Assembly: GCA_028551475.1 (NCBI GenBank)
Contig: CM052360.1
Span: forward strand, 14,248,501-14,312,500
Source: Casuarina equisetifolia
Lineage: Eukaryota; Streptophyta; Magnoliopsida; Fagales; Casuarinaceae
Length of the DNA: 64,000 nt
Direction: 5' to 3'
Both the position numbers and the translations under genes were made by a program. Below, in pieces: positions 1-11,973 of the stretch (within the stretch, counting starts at the first letter, position 1; every line of letters starts with the position of its first letter). The notes under the pieces were generated by a model that saw only the letters and a list, made by a program, of their open reading frames with translations, did not search any database and was not told where the DNA came from.

Positions 1-41
1 TTCTGTACGAGTTTTGACCTGTCATCTTTTGATTGTTGAAG

Positions 42-281
42 GCTTCTTTCTGCATTGAGGATATCATAAAGTTCTTGAAGAATAGGGGCTTCGACGCGAC
101 AATCTCGGATGATGCCGGGCGTTTTGTATGCAATTATGTGTATTATCATTCTCTTCGTCATGTAGAACAGAAGGGTCACAAATCTTTATTCGTCCATGTG
201 CCTCCATTCTCGAGAATCGATGAAGAAACCCAGATGAATTTTGTAGCCATCCTTTTGCAAGCTATTGCATCATCTACATGA
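42..281 (+). CDS. Pyroglutamyl-peptidase I-like protein, last exon only (5' part outside window)
   Basis: This is the C-terminal exon of a cysteine peptidase of family C15, which removes N-terminal pyroglutamate from peptides in the cytosol. The reading frame carries the Cys-box (GRFVCNYVYYHSL, Cys codon at 129-131) and, about 22 residues later, the His-box (SLFVHVP, His codon at 195-197). These correspond to the catalytic Cys and His of the family. The ending DEETQMNFVAILLQAIAS followed by a TGA at 279-281 resembles plant members. A stop at 30-32 in the same frame shows that the exon begins after it. The AG at 40-41 is the most likely acceptor, but a slightly later AG is possible. The catalytic Glu and the rest of the protein lie left of the window. 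The family call comes from recognition of these motifs; the exon shows no breaks. Confidence 0.8.
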   Translation, partial: ASFCIEDIIKFLKNRGFDATISDDAGRFVCNYVYYHSLRHVEQKGHKSLFVHVPPFSRIDEETQMNFVAILLQAIASST

Positions 282-791
282 AAATCATATTGATTCGAGT
301 GCTCATCCATTCTTGTCTGTTTGTCATTTCTCGTGCTGCGTCGTGGGAACTTGTGGACTGGCGTTTGCTCGTTTCTTGTCCTCCATGATTGATGCAAATT
401 ATTCAAGTGTAAAATAAAGCTTTATCTTATAATGCGCAACAACTTGAAGCCAGTTTCTCAAGACCACTTTAATTTTTTCCTATCAAGTTTTAGATCCTTC
501 TTGACATTCTATGATCTAATATAATTGAATATTATGCAGATCATTAAAATTGTATCCCTGTGATTTAGCCAGAACTTCTGCATTAAGCGTGCTTAAGATT
601 ATACTAGTCGTTGGTCCTACTCATAGTCGTCTAGAAGACGATTTGCACAAAAAGAAATTCGGGCGGTGGAAGTCCCTTTACCCAAACGCTCGAGTGTTGT
701 TTAAACTTGTTAGGGAAATTGTGGGATGCGCCGCAAAATGGGAAATTCTCTTTTGGGTGATGTAAATGTCGCACGTCTTCTATGACAAGAG
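282..791. other. Spacer between peptidase gene and PPR gene
   Basis: About 510 bases with no convincing gene. It should hold the 3' UTR and polyadenylation signals of the peptidase gene (AATAAA-like stretch near 411-416) and the promoter and 5' UTR of the PPR gene. A 71-codon open frame at 550-765 resembles no protein I recognise and is probably chance. Confidence 0.5.
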
Positions 792-2828
792 ATGTCCAAT
801 TTAAGTAAAATAGTCTTATGGGCCGGTCAAAGCACTAAATACCTTTCTTGCGTCCGAACCGCAACAAGCTTTACACAGAAGTGCAGCATATCTGAACCTG
901 CATCCGTCCCTTCTCTGTTGGTGGACTCATACTGTGAAAAAAGTGCTGATGATGGTGTCTACTCTAAAAATCGAATGATAGACAGTTTTATTAAATCCGG
1001 GCAGCTAAATTCTGCACTCACGCTGTTTGATGAAATGCCGCTTTGTAACGTTGTCACTTATAATTTGCTGATTTCTGGGCACGGGCGATATGGGCTTCCA
1101 GAGCAGGCACTTCATCTCTATGATGAAATGGTTAAACTGGGGATAAGAGAGAGTCCGTCGACGTTTTCCTCTGTTTTGGGTATTTGTAGTGATGCAGAGT
1201 GTTATAAAGAAGGAATTCAAGTTCACTGCAGGGTGCTGAAGCTTGGCGTTAGCTTGAATTTGTTTGTCCGGAGTTCGCTTGTTGATCTTTATATCCAAAT
1301 GGGGCTTCATGATGTAGCTCTGGAGCTGTTTAATGAGTTGCCAGAGCGAAATTTGGCAATATGGAATCTGGTTTTGCGTGGGTATTGTGAACTGGATCAA
1401 GCAGATGAGTTACTAGGATTGTACTCTAAAATGACATTGGATAATGTGGAGCCAAATGATCTAACTTTTTGTTATTTATTGCGTGGATGCGGTAACGAAA
1501 AGCTTTTAGAAGAAGGAAAGCAGCTGCACTGCCATGCGGTTATGGTGGGATTGGTAGAATCAAATATATTTGTTCCTAATGCTTTGGTGGATTTTTACTC
1601 TGCCTGTGGGAGTGTAGTTGATGCGAAGAAATCGTTTGAGACTATTCCCATGCAAGATGTGATTTCATGGAACTCGATTGTTGCAGTACATGCAGAAAAT
1701 GGTTCAGTGTTTGGTGCACTAAAATTATTTTCAACGATGCAGTTTCAAGGGAAGAGGCCATCGATTCGCTCTTTTGTAGGTTTCTTGAATTTTTCGAGTG
1801 GGGCTAAGGATATTCAGTTTGGAAAGCAGATTCACTCTTATGTTATAAAATTGGGCTATAATAGTGGAAGCATACACATGCAGTCTGCTTTGATAAATAT
1901 GTACGGAAAATGTGGTGATATTGAGAGTTCCGTAGCTCTATTTGAAAGTCTTCCAGAGAGAACACTGGAGTGTAGTAACTCATTAATGACCTCGTTACTG
2001 CACTGTGGCGTCACTGAAGATGTGGTTGAGATGTTTGGTTTAATGGTTGATGAGGGAGTAGGACTAGATGAAGTCACTTTGTCCACGACACTGAAGGCAT
2101 TATCAATCTCTGCTTCGGCAAGCTTGGCCAGCTGCGAGTTGCTGCACTGTTGTGCAGTAAAATCTGGTTTTGAATCTAGTACTGTGGTTGCCTGTTCTCT
2201 AATCGATGCATATTCCAGATGTGGTCATGTTGATCTTTCTCGTCTGGTTTTTGAGAAAATTCCTTCACCAAATATCATCTGTTTTACGTCTATCATCAAT
2301 GGCTATGCCCGGAATGGAATGGGAAGAGAGGGACTAGAAATGCTTCAAGCACTGGTCCAAAAGGGACTGAAACCTGATAGAGTTACATTCTTGTGTGCAT
2401 TAACGGGGTGCAGCCACTCGGGGTTGGTTAAAGAAGGTAGACTGCTGTTTGATTCAATGAAGTCACTCTATGGGATTCACCCAGATAGGCAGCATTATTC
2501 ATGTATGGTAGATCTGTTAGGCCGTGCAGGTTTGATTGATGAAGCTGAAGAGTTGCTGCAAGAGGAACCGGGAAAGGGTGACAGTGTAATGTGGAGCTCA
2601 TTGTTGCAAAGCTGTAGGGCCTATGGGAATGAGATAGTGGGAAGGAGAGTAGCAAAAACCTTGATGGAGCTTGAGACACAGAATCCTGCAGTTTATCTGC
2701 AAGCTTCAAACTTCTATTCTGAAATTGGGGAGTTTCAGACCTCAACACAGATTAGAAACAGTGCTTTGTCAAGGAAAGTGAAAAGGGAGATTGGTCACAG
2801 TTTAATTGAGGTTAGTGGTTACCGATAG
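792..2828 (+). CDS. Pentatricopeptide repeat protein, PLS class, E subgroup, intronless
   Basis: A 678-residue protein from a single uninterrupted exon, typical of plant PPR genes. Such proteins bind organellar RNA and act in editing, splicing or stability in mitochondria or chloroplasts. After an N-terminal stretch of about 55 residues, basic and Ser/Thr-rich enough to be a transit peptide, repeats of 31-36 residues follow in P-L-S order from about residue 58 (for example VTYNLLISGHGRYG, LFVRSSLVDLYIQMG, ISWNSIVAVHAENG, HMQSALINMYGKCGDIES). I count roughly 16 repeats. The final ones (HYSCMVDLLGRAGLIDEAEE, then SVMWSSLLQSCRAYGNE and a NPAVYLQASNFYSEIGEF-like segment) match the L2-S2-E1-E2 ending. 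No DYW deaminase domain follows, so the protein is E-type. The TAG stop is at 2826-2828. The ATG at 792 is the first in frame before the transit-like region. RNA target and organelle are not deducible here. Confidence 0.93.
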   Translation: MSNLSKIVLWAGQSTKYLSCVRTATSFTQKCSISEPASVPSLLVDSYCEKSADDGVYSKNRMIDSFIKSGQLNSALTLFDEMPLCNVVTYNLLISGHGRYGLPEQALHLYDEMVKLGIRESPSTFSSVLGICSDAECYKEGIQVHCRVLKLGVSLNLFVRSSLVDLYIQMGLHDVALELFNELPERNLAIWNLVLRGYCELDQADELLGLYSKMTLDNVEPNDLTFCYLLRGCGNEKLLEEGKQLHCHAVMVGLVESNIFVPNALVDFYSACGSVVDAKKSFETIPMQDVISWNSIVAVHAENGSVFGALKLFSTMQFQGKRPSIRSFVGFLNFSSGAKDIQFGKQIHSYVIKLGYNSGSIHMQSALINMYGKCGDIESSVALFESLPERTLECSNSLMTSLLHCGVTEDVVEMFGLMVDEGVGLDEVTLSTTLKALSISASASLASCELLHCCAVKSGFESSTVVACSLIDAYSRCGHVDLSRLVFEKIPSPNIICFTSIINGYARNGMGREGLEMLQALVQKGLKPDRVTFLCALTGCSHSGLVKEGRLLFDSMKSLYGIHPDRQHYSCMVDLLGRAGLIDEAEELLQEEPGKGDSVMWSSLLQSCRAYGNEIVGRRVAKTLMELETQNPAVYLQASNFYSEIGEFQTSTQIRNSALSRKVKREIGHSLIEVSGYR

Positions 2829-3145
2829 CATTAGCTTCACGCCAAGTGCAGAACCTCAAAAGAGAGTATGATGGGGGTTTTTTGGGCTACAAATCCTTGA
2901 AGCTCTTATCATTGAATCTGGATCTTCCATGGAGATGAACCGTGGAAGGTTTAGCATGCATGCAACGAACAACATGATTGTACATGGGTGCCCTGTTAGG
3001 TCTAACTAACCGAATGTCCTTTTCTGTATTTCTTTGCTTTCTTCTTATTTTTGGTTTTCATTAAAATATTTGTCCCTTTTGACACTTAACTCTGAGATTT
3101 CCAGATAAACTAATTAGCTTCCAAGATTTGTTTTATCTTACTTCG

Positions 3146-3204
<59 letters not shown>

Positions 3205-3377
3205 TATCATGAACACAATTGACGCAAATTTTCAGCACTAGTTGAAGAGTAAAGCAAGGAACTGGGTGAAAAAAAAATCCCTTCTACTTAAAGCGTAGGC
3301 ATGTACAGAATGTAACACCTTCATCTACTTTCAAGTCAAGCCAATATACCCCACAAAACCCTTTACTAATCTCTGCA
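2829..3377. other. Spacer between PPR gene and PG1
   Basis: About 550 bases holding the PPR 3' UTR and the PG1 promoter. It contains a long GA microsatellite (listed separately). No further coding signal is visible. Confidence 0.6.
3148..3200 (+). repeat. (GA)n microsatellite, about 26 units
   Basis: An uninterrupted GAGAGA tract of about 53 bases, roughly 180 bases upstream of the PG1 TATA box. GA tracts in plant promoters can recruit GAGA-binding (BBR/BPC) factors. Whether this one does is inference; length polymorphism is likely. Confidence 0.97.
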
Positions 3378-3384
3378 TATAAAT
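3378..3384 (+). promoter_or_regulatory. Probable TATA box of PG1
   Basis: TATAAAT lies 78 bases before the ATG at 3456 and 39 bases before an upstream in-frame ATG at 3417. A start of transcription about 30 bases downstream (near 3408-3412) would give a short 5' UTR ahead of 3456 but almost none ahead of 3417. This supports 3456 as the start codon. Confidence 0.55.
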
Positions 3385-3455
3385 TATAATCTAATGCGTT
3401 CATTGTTTTTATACAAATGAATCTATCTTGCAAAACAGCTCAGAACAAACAAAAG

Positions 3456-6131
3456 ATGGACAAATTCTTCTTGCTTTCCTTTCTTGGTTTGCTGATAGCG
3501 GCTCACACAGTTGCAGGAAACCTGGTTTATGACAACGTTGCTGTGCTTGAAGAACTCGAAAGCTTGGACGTAGAGGAAGACAAGCTTGAAGGTTCCCCCA
3601 TCCCGTCATGGACAAGTGAACGTGGAAGCAAGATTCTTGTGAATGTGGATAGCTTTGGTGCGGCTGGAGATGGAGTTTCTGATGATACCCAGGTGAATTA
3701 GTGTGTTTCTGAAGAAATATTTGCAGCATGTTATCCTTAATTCAAGCCTTTACCAAACTGAAAGTCTTACCCCGCCAACTTTCTATACGTAGAACCATTA
3801 TTGCTTAACCAAAAACTGTTATGGCTTGCCTTCATTCTTCTCTAATGTTCTTCTTTCTACCAGGCTTTCACAAAAGCATGGGATGCTGCTTGCTCGACTG
3901 CAAAATCAGTCCTTTTGGTGCCTCATGAACGACGTTATCTGGTCAATGCGACGAAATTTATTGGTCCATGCAAAGAGGATTTGGTTATCCAGGTAAGAGG
4001 CTTTACTCTGTTGCATTTCAGAATTAACTTAAAATCTATCTGAAGTTTTTGCTAATCGTTGCTTCAGTCGTCATCGTCATTGTCATCCTAATCATAACAC
4101 TAAGATTTTCTTGGTTACAGATTGACGGAACTATAATAGCACCAGATGAGCCAAAGAACTGGGATCCAAAGATGGCACGATTGTGGCTGGATTTCTCTCA
4201 ACTGAACGGGGTCATCTTCCGAGGAAAGGGAGTCATTGACGGCTCGGGCAGCAAATGGTGGGCATCATCATGCAAAAAGAACAAGAGCAACGTAATATTT
4301 GATAACCTACTCAGCTTTTTATAACCAACTACTTTCATACGACAGACGGAATTTACTCCTCTTTTTCTGTCTTGTTCCAATTTTACAGCCTTGCAGGGGG
4401 GCGCCAACAGTAAGGATCCATCTCTTGGTTTGATCCATTTTTGCAGGAAAGAATTCAAGTTGATGATGTGGAATCAGGATCCTGAAATATAACTTAACCT
4501 CCACGATCTATTGCAGGCACTGACCATCGATAGAAGCTCGGCTATAAAGATAAGAGGCCTCACCTTCATGAACAGCCAACAGATGCATTTCGTTATTTCC
4601 CGGTCTGATTCCGTGCGGGTTGTCGGAGTGCAAGTCTCTGCTCCAGGAGACAGTCCCAACACTGATGGAATTCATATCACCGAATCAACTAATGTTGTTC
4701 TCCAAGATTGCAGAATTGGAACAGGTTATCAAACCTTATTCTTTTTTTTGTTTTTCTTGTTAGGCCATATTCCTCGTTCCATGTTTAGAGGTTGGAACTT
4801 ATTAAAAATCAAAATCACAGCTACTATCCGAATCATATGCACAATTATCCATGTTTGACCATCCTACTGTAAATGAAACGTGTTCTATTCAATTCACGCA
4901 TACTGACCTGTTGTGTTGCATGGTGATTCTGCATGTGATATGTCCAGGGGATGACTGCATCTCAATCGTCAATGCCACCTCGAATATCAAGATGAAGAGA
5001 ATCTATTGTGGACCAGGGCATGGAATCAGGTAAGATCTTTGTACTTGACAGGTGGAGAGAACTGAAAGTGGAACCTTTTAGCTTTTTACTTACAATGGTG
5101 CAAATTTCTTCCACTCAGCATTGGAAGCCTTGGGAAGGACAACTCCACTGGTATAGTGACTAAGGTCGTCTTGGATACAGCAGTCCTCAGGGAGACTACC
5201 AATGGCCTCAGGATTAAGACTTGGCAGGTAATGCTCCAATTCACATGGCTAATCAGATAATAAACATTTCGGTAATTAGATAAACTCAAAAGGCTAGGAA
5301 AGGATCAACCTCTAGGACGACACCACACTCGTCTAAGATACACAATGGCCGTTGTTAATTCTAATCGTGGTGTTAAAATGCCGTTTCTAAAGAATTTCCA
5401 AGCTTTTTTTTTTTACTGTATCAAACACAGAATTGGAAGATGAAATTGGAGTGCTCAAGATGCTGCTGCATGTTCTTAGAACACTTACGACCAAAATTGC
5501 ACTTAGGCCTCGTATTATATCAGTGTTTAACACCATTGGATGAGAATAACATGAATTCCTTTCAATCTGTGTATCTGGTAAAGGGAGGTTCTGGTTATGT
5601 TCGTGGAGTACGTTTCCAAAATGTGAGGATGGATGATGTATCAAACCCCATTATTATTGATCAGTTCTACTGCGATTCTCCAATCACTTGTCAAAACCAG
5701 GTACACGCTCTTCGAATTCCCTTTCATAACTTCTAAAATCTCCATCATTTGAGCTATGATCTTGCCCCAGAAATCCCGGCAATGATATTTTCTTCTTTAT
5801 ATTTTCGTTTTGTCAGACTTCGGCGGTGAATATAAGCCAGATCATCTACCGGAACATCAGTGGGACAACAGAGAGTGAGAAGGCCATGAAATTTGCTTGC
5901 AGCGATACAGTTCCTTGCAGCAAAATAGTCCTTGGCAACGTCAACTTGGAAAAGAAAGATGGCACGGTAGAGACCTACTGCAACTCTGCAGAAGGCTTTG
6001 GCTACGGAATCGTGCATCCTGATGCTGACTGCCTATCTTCACATGACAAGGAATATATCGTCGTCACTCAGGAAGAATCTGCTGAAGTTGCAGAAACCAG
6101 CGCAGAGGATATCGTTCATACTGAGCTCTAA
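3456..6131 (+). CDS. Polygalacturonase 1 (GH28), secreted, nine exons
   Basis: Endo/exo-type pectin hydrolase that cleaves homogalacturonan in the cell wall. Exons by GT-AG junctions: 3456-3692, 3864-3992, 4121-4291, 4389-4409 (21 bases), 4517-4724, 4948-5029, 5119-5227, 5584-5700, 5817-6131. All phases agree and give 462 residues with a TAA stop. Residues 1-21 (MDKFFLLSFLGLLIAAHTVAG) form a signal peptide. The GH28 domain starts near residue 60 with FGAAGDGVSDDTQ. The four family motifs are intact: SPNTDGIH (Asp 236), GDDC (Asp 257-258), [12 protein letters not shown] (His 280) and RIKTWQ (314-319). The CKKNKSNPC linker resembles the ADPG/QRT2-type clade. An upstream in-frame ATG at 3417 would bury the signal peptide. 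The last ~25 residues form an unusual acidic tail rich in Glu. Exact substrate mode (endo or exo) and tissue cannot be told. PG2 lies about 5.8 kb downstream on the same strand. Confidence 0.93.
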
Positions 6132-9100
6132 CTCCGCCTCTATAGGACTTAAACATGCCATGTTAGAATATCTATTTTACCGTGCACCACTAAAGATTTG
6201 TTGGAGGAATTATCAGGTGCCCATTCCAAATTTTAAGCTAAATTCAATAGATTATATCATACTGGTTATATAAAAAGAAAAAAAGACCTGGAGCGAAACC
6301 AATCTAGAGAATATAGAAAGAACAATGTATTGGTTAAAGAACAATTTTATGAATAGTTCAATTATATGTTATTTTACATCTCCGTCATCATCCCTGTTTT
6401 TTGGCGTCTGCTGTCAATCATCACTGTTGAGTAGCAATTGCAGCGTGTCTTTTCTGATCCAATCAGGAAAAGAAAAGAAAAGAAAAGAAAAAGCAAAGCC
6501 ACAAAATCCCCATTGTTTAGGCCGAAAGAGAAAAGAATGCGGCGCTAACAGTGGCGAGAATCGGGGCCAGATGAACGGGAGCTTTGGAATTCGTAGTTTT
6601 CATCTTTTCCATGCCGAACAGTGGCCATTGCTTGTCAAGATGTTCTTGTTAGTTTAATCTCCAAAGGTCCTCGTGTCTGTCTTTTCAGGAGATGAGCGCA
6701 ATGTTCCCCACAGTGATTCTTACCATCACGAGCAAATGAGCCTCGGCAGCACAGTCCGCACAACGCCCCTATTTGGAAATGGACCTGACAGTAAAGCTGC
6801 GTTTCCAAATTAATAAATCTGGATGTGGACCACTGGGCAGGGACCACTGAGATATTCGAATCTGGCCCATACTAATCGATAGATTCTTAGCTTATCGAGA
6901 CCAATTTAGAGCCATTTTTACCTCAACTTTATTTATTCATGTGCGAAATTTGATTGTGTACGTAAATAAAATAAAATTATATATATGAAAAAAAAAAAAA
7001 ACCAACCTTCTTTGGAAGCAAAACCAGAGGCCTCAGGAACCTCGGCTATCGATCTATGCAAAACCACTCTTTATGTTGGACATTTCGGCAGAACAGTTTG
7101 AGTAGTACAAGAATCACTGTTTTCAGGCAAAAATCCATCTTAGCTGTATCAGCAGGAGAAAAAGAAAGCCAGAACGTGGAGCCGATCTCTCCGATGTCAT
7201 TGTCGGGATTAAAATGCAGTACGATTTGGTAATCTTTGCTTCAAAGATCTAAATGCTATGCTCAATGATGATCATTCACACTTACTAATTGTACAGTGAT
7301 CCAATCTGATCCAAAAAGGAGTTGTCCAGTGTCCTGATCTACGTAAGATTTCGCTAAGTTTGCGATGGTTGGGATTGGATTGGAAGGGTTGAGAGAGAGA
7401 AGAAGAAAGCTGCAAAAAGAGATGCCAAGGGACCATGACAGATAATCATTTTGTTATATCTAATGTTTGTATCTTGGCCTAAATTTCTATTATTTGCACG
7501 CCACTGCCTGGCTAAGGTCCATCCTAATACTGTAAGGCAATGGTAAGACGAGGCTCTCCCCCAGCGGACAGGGTGGCCTGGCTGGGTACTAGCTTGGTAC
7601 CAATACAAAACAGTTAACAGAATTGAATGTTTATAAACAACAATCAACAAGGTTGCTGCTAAAGCTTTTATTCTGAAGATCTTGTGCAAGCAGTCACGAG
7701 AGCAGTAACCGAGGATGTGCATGCGTTGTCTTTTTGTATGTACAGAAGAGTTAATCGCCACATCTTCCTCTTGTTTTTCTGTTACTTCACATCCGACGTC
7801 TGAGTTTGCAGTTTGCACAGCGAAACTTTCTTCATATTACTGTGCACCACATTTACTGCACGTTTTTCTCCCCAGTTGTCTTTTCCATTCTCTTGGTTTC
7901 ACTAAACGCTGAAAAGCCAAGCAACATCATGCTACTACAGTTCTCCTAAACCAAAAATCTTTCTTCTCCACCTTTTAGAAGAAGAAATGCTGGATTCGAT
8001 GTACTTTGCTGTAACTCTTCTCTCAAATCAGAGCAAATCTAATGAGGAAGTGTTTGACAGCATGGGAGATGATAAGAAATTACACGAATTTGTATGAAAA
8101 ACATAATTTGTGACGTTTGGATTACTTTTTTAACCATTTTGAAAACGACAGAAAGTAAAACAAAGATGAAGAAAGAAAAAGATGCTCTTAGACAAATAAA
8201 CACACGCACGCTAATTATATAATAAGAAACGTATGACATAGGAAACGAAAGAAGATTATTCTTTTCTTGTTGCAGCTCTCATTTTGGGTCCATTGTCTGC
8301 GGTGAGCAGGTACAGATGGTACTTGAAAGGACATCGATCTCGTCAAGAGGGAAATTTTGCACTTTCATGATCTCGTGGTGCATGTGTATACACAGTTAAC
8401 AAAAATCATAAACTAAGTTAATGATCTAAACTACACCCTGTTGTCGCCGTGAAATTCTCGTGCCTTAGATTGCGGGTCATGCTTGGGAAGAGAAAAGAGA
8501 AGAAAAAGGTGGGAGAGAAGATGAGGCATGGCTTAGAGGTAAAGTTAGTGGAAGTAGAAGTTACTGAAAAAGTCTCCGAGATCTTGTCATACCAAAAGAC
8601 CCCAAGGCGAACTTTAGGGGCTAAGACTGGTCCGTGAGGTTGCTTGGATGGCTGTTTGTCGTCCATGAGTTCAGGCTCTTGGAATACAAACAAAGTGGTG
8701 GGGACGAAGACAGTTTTGTCTTTCTAAAATTCAAGAATCAATTGGGATCACGCACATAAGCAAAAAGGGTCTTCTAACTGAAAATTCACATGCACAAGGA
8801 CAGTCTCTACAACTATTAGCTTCAGCTGCAGCAGCCAAGAGGAACATCAAATGCTTTGTTCTTTGTGCAGTGGTCATTGTTATCACGCTCAATCTTCAAG
8901 TTCTAGAATGATCCGTGACCACCTTTTATTAGTTAATTCCAATGGAGGTGATTGCCATTTCTTTGACCATTCAAAAACTGTTGCTTTTTTCCACTGCTAT
9001 TCAATTGGGGTGTTGATGTGGAAACTGGTATGGTCCTGGCCTTCTGCTTTTGCCATTCTTCTCAGCAGTGAAATAATCATATTCCTACACGATGCTTAAA

Positions 9101-11811
9101 GAAAATATAGCCGTCCATATGATAGGTGGAGCACATCCTGCAAACCGGTCTTTCAACCACTCGATCCCCCACCAGGAATTTAAAGACTGTAAGGTGCAAG
9201 TAAAGTTGTGAACAGGCCCTACAAGAAGTGCTTAATGTTTTGAGTGCATTATGGACAAAGAGAAATCTCCATAATAGGTTACTTGTCACCCTTACTAATA
9301 ATCTTGCTCAGAATCTAACGAAATTAATTGAAAAAGCTCCTTGAATGTAAAATAATAGCATATCATACTGATTTGTTATTTTATTGTAAAGATTTAAACA
9401 ACACCAGTGCAACAAATAATGACATGGGATATGACAACATCCCGACGCATGAAAGAAGTCTAGGTGTGGATTTAACCAGTGTATGGGATTTCCATGCAAT
9501 TGATCTTGATATTGCATAATGGCAGACTGGACATGTCTCTTTTCCCTTTCTGGTTATATTTGGCTGCGCAGGTTGCCGAGTGATCTTAAAGCATGCAGCT
9601 TTTCATACCTTGGTTGGTTACTGTAACATTGTCGCTGATTAATAATGGAGCACAATAAATCCTAATCATCTCTACGCAAGAAGTTCACGAGAGGGCTCAA
9701 AGTTCACGAGCGTATAAGCACAAAAAGACGGCTAAGAAGGTCGTGGTCAAAAGCTCTTGTTTCCAATTATTTAAATCATCGTTCATTCATTGTTGGCATA
9801 AAGTAAAGAAAAAGCTATGCAACTTAGACGAATTCGGATAAAAAAATAAAAACAAGTTGTCTGTGAGATTATGATTATCATAGTTAAACAGATAGGATTC
9901 ACAACCACTGACAGAAAACGCATAAAAAAAATAAAAAATGCTGCCTTTGCAACGGTTTTGGCCAGAAAATACTTGTAGTTATGGATTCTGTCTCGTTCAC
10001 CAACTAGCGTCATCTGGCATCAATCTTCTACCCATCCCGGATATTGTCCTTTTCGCCATTTCTGCTCAGATGTTTTCAGTGTAATATTTTTTCTGTCTCT
10101 TTATCTGCTGCATTTACAAATTACGAGGACGAGCCAAATATATAAAAAGAAGTCGGGCTATAGACCATTACCACAGCTTAAAACTTGGGGATGAGAAGAT
10201 ACAAGCAGGCGGCGAGGGAAGAGATCGATCCTGTTTGATGGGAATAATGAGGGAAAGGGACGGGCAGGGGTCAAACGACAAAAGAATAAAACGAAAATGA
10301 GGTGTAGAGATCCTCCAGGAAGACACGGCTTCATGAGTTGATCAGAAGCTTTGAGAGAGTAAACGGAAACAAACTAACAGAATTAATGATGTTTGCATAA
10401 AATATTCCAACTGCATTTCATCGTTTTCTGGGAATTTATTGCGTGCATTTTTGTCATATGATTTTTTTCCCTTTTCGATCGAGTTTTCATGTCATTTTGC
10501 AGGGACAGGAAAGAAAGAGTCACTTTTTGGCCTCAGGCTAGCACGAAGTAAGCTGGACCAGCCTTCTTCCTTCTCAACACCGATGCTAATTTTCGTGTTT
10601 CTAATGGTTTGGGGTTGCAGCTATTGCACGAACGTTCTAGTTGGAAGCTGTGAAGAACGCTGTTTACACCATCTTACAATAATAGCCTACTAAATATTTC
10701 AGGACTTCACTCACCAAAATCTAAGCTTCAAAGGTGATGCTCTTTTAGCTATAACACCGTAAACCAAGCATTCACACAATGTTAAGAGTGCCCTCTTTTT
10801 CGAAAACAGCGTCACAATCTTTCTTGTTTGTCCTTCCGAATCTGCCTTTCTCTGTCAGAGCCATGGGCTTCTCCACAGGTACCAAACATGTGATCTTTAA
10901 AAAAAGCTATTCTTGCTTGCGTTTGTGAATCTAATTATTCTTGGTTGGACACTTGTACGTTATGTTCTCCATTATGAGTCGCCTGGAAAGATTACCAAAA
11001 CCTGAATACAAAAACCATGGGCTTCTGGAGATGTCCGTGGAATTGTTTCCTCACAGTAGGCACTTGGAAACCTTTCCTGCCTGCCAAAGATGAAATTCAA
11101 GACCCTGATGAGTGATGGCCACGTGGTCACTTGCAGACAGTTAGTTTCGGTTACTTTTCACCATTTCTCTCTCTTCTATCATTGGGAAAAATCAAGAAAA
11201 GGAAAGGGAAAGAGAAGGCAAAGTGTTATAATAACAAAGAACCCCAAATTTCTTCCTAGCCATATGGGTGCGGGTTAAGAAGACAAAGGACATAAAGTCC
11301 TAACCCGTGAAGAATGCATGTGACCGTGTAGAGCTGTTATAATCAGTGCCGGCTCTTGACACCTTACAGACCCACTCACGTGCCTCTTTTTGGCTTTTAC
11401 ATCTACGCTGAATTATTGTATTTCTACTAAAATCCGCTACGCATGTCGCTAATCTTGTTTTCCTTTTACTTTTGACGAACTTCCTTCCTTTGATTGGGCT
11501 ACATAGAAAATTAGAATAAAGGTACCTTGATAGCTATGTTTGGTTTGCGATCGTTGCCCCTCTACAACCAAGTTTGGCGTATATTGATAATTGATGGTGG
11601 ATGTGTTACGCACAAGCAGATGAGGGAGTCACATGCAACGACACTTCGACATGTGGAGAAATTGACCTGTAAGTGAGCTAAGCCAATTCCAACCAATTAA
11701 TAGAAGAGAGCAGAAAAATGAAGGAAGAATAAATCATAAATGCTGCTAGTAAATTTATCCACTAGGTGTTTGCTTGTGTCTGCACAGTCCTCAGCTTTGG
11801 AGTTCGCTTCC
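6132..11811. other. Intergenic region between PG1 and PG2, no gene seen
   Basis: About 5.7 kb without a coding region I can support. It holds the PG1 3' UTR, an (AAAAG)n stretch at 6466-6490, scattered short open frames without family resemblance, an A-rich tract near 6988-7001 and the promoter of PG2. I found no tRNA or rRNA and no clear transposon ends. A short non-coding RNA cannot be excluded by eye. Confidence 0.5.
6466..6490 (+). repeat. (AAAAG)n short tandem repeat
   Basis: About five copies of AAAAG in a row, 3' of PG1. Simple repeat with no evident role. Confidence 0.85.
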
Positions 11812-11819
11812 TATTTAAA
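11812..11819 (+). promoter_or_regulatory. Probable TATA box of PG2
   Basis: TATTTAAA about 155 bases upstream of the PG2 start codon. A start of transcription about 30 bases downstream would place the compound CT/CA microsatellite in the 5' UTR. Confidence 0.5.
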
Positions 11820-11859
11820 CCCGGCCATCTTGCATTTTGCCTATCTTAAGAAGCCTTCC

Positions 11860-11885
11860 CTCTCTCTCTCTCTCTCTCTCTCACA

Positions 11886-11916
<31 letters not shown>
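11860..11916 (+). repeat. Compound (CT)n-(CA)n microsatellite in the PG2 leader
   Basis: A CT tract (about 11860-11882) followed after a few bases by a CA tract (11888-11916), about 58 bases ahead of the PG2 ATG. Pyrimidine-rich leaders of this kind are common in plant 5' UTRs. It reads open in the PG2 frame, so gene finders may extend the protein upstream in error. Confidence 0.95.
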
Positions 11917-11920
<4 letters not shown>

Positions 11921-11973
11921 CCTCTGTTCCTCTGGCTCTCTTCTCTGCCTCTCTCTTCCACATTTACGCTAAA

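Noticed and set aside
550-765. 71-codon frame ahead of the PPR gene
   Set aside because: No resemblance to a known protein and it lies in the likely promoter/leader of the PPR gene.
3417-3455. Upstream in-frame ATG for PG1
   Set aside because: It would place a polar stretch before the signal peptide and leave almost no leader after the TATA box.
7354-7818. 154-codon open frame on the minus strand between PG1 and PG2
   Set aside because: No domain or family resemblance, mixed low-complexity and Cys/His content, and no supporting splice context. Most likely chance.
11740-11973. Upstream extension of the PG2 frame
   Set aside because: It translates the TATA region and the CT/CA microsatellite; the signal peptide starts at 11974.
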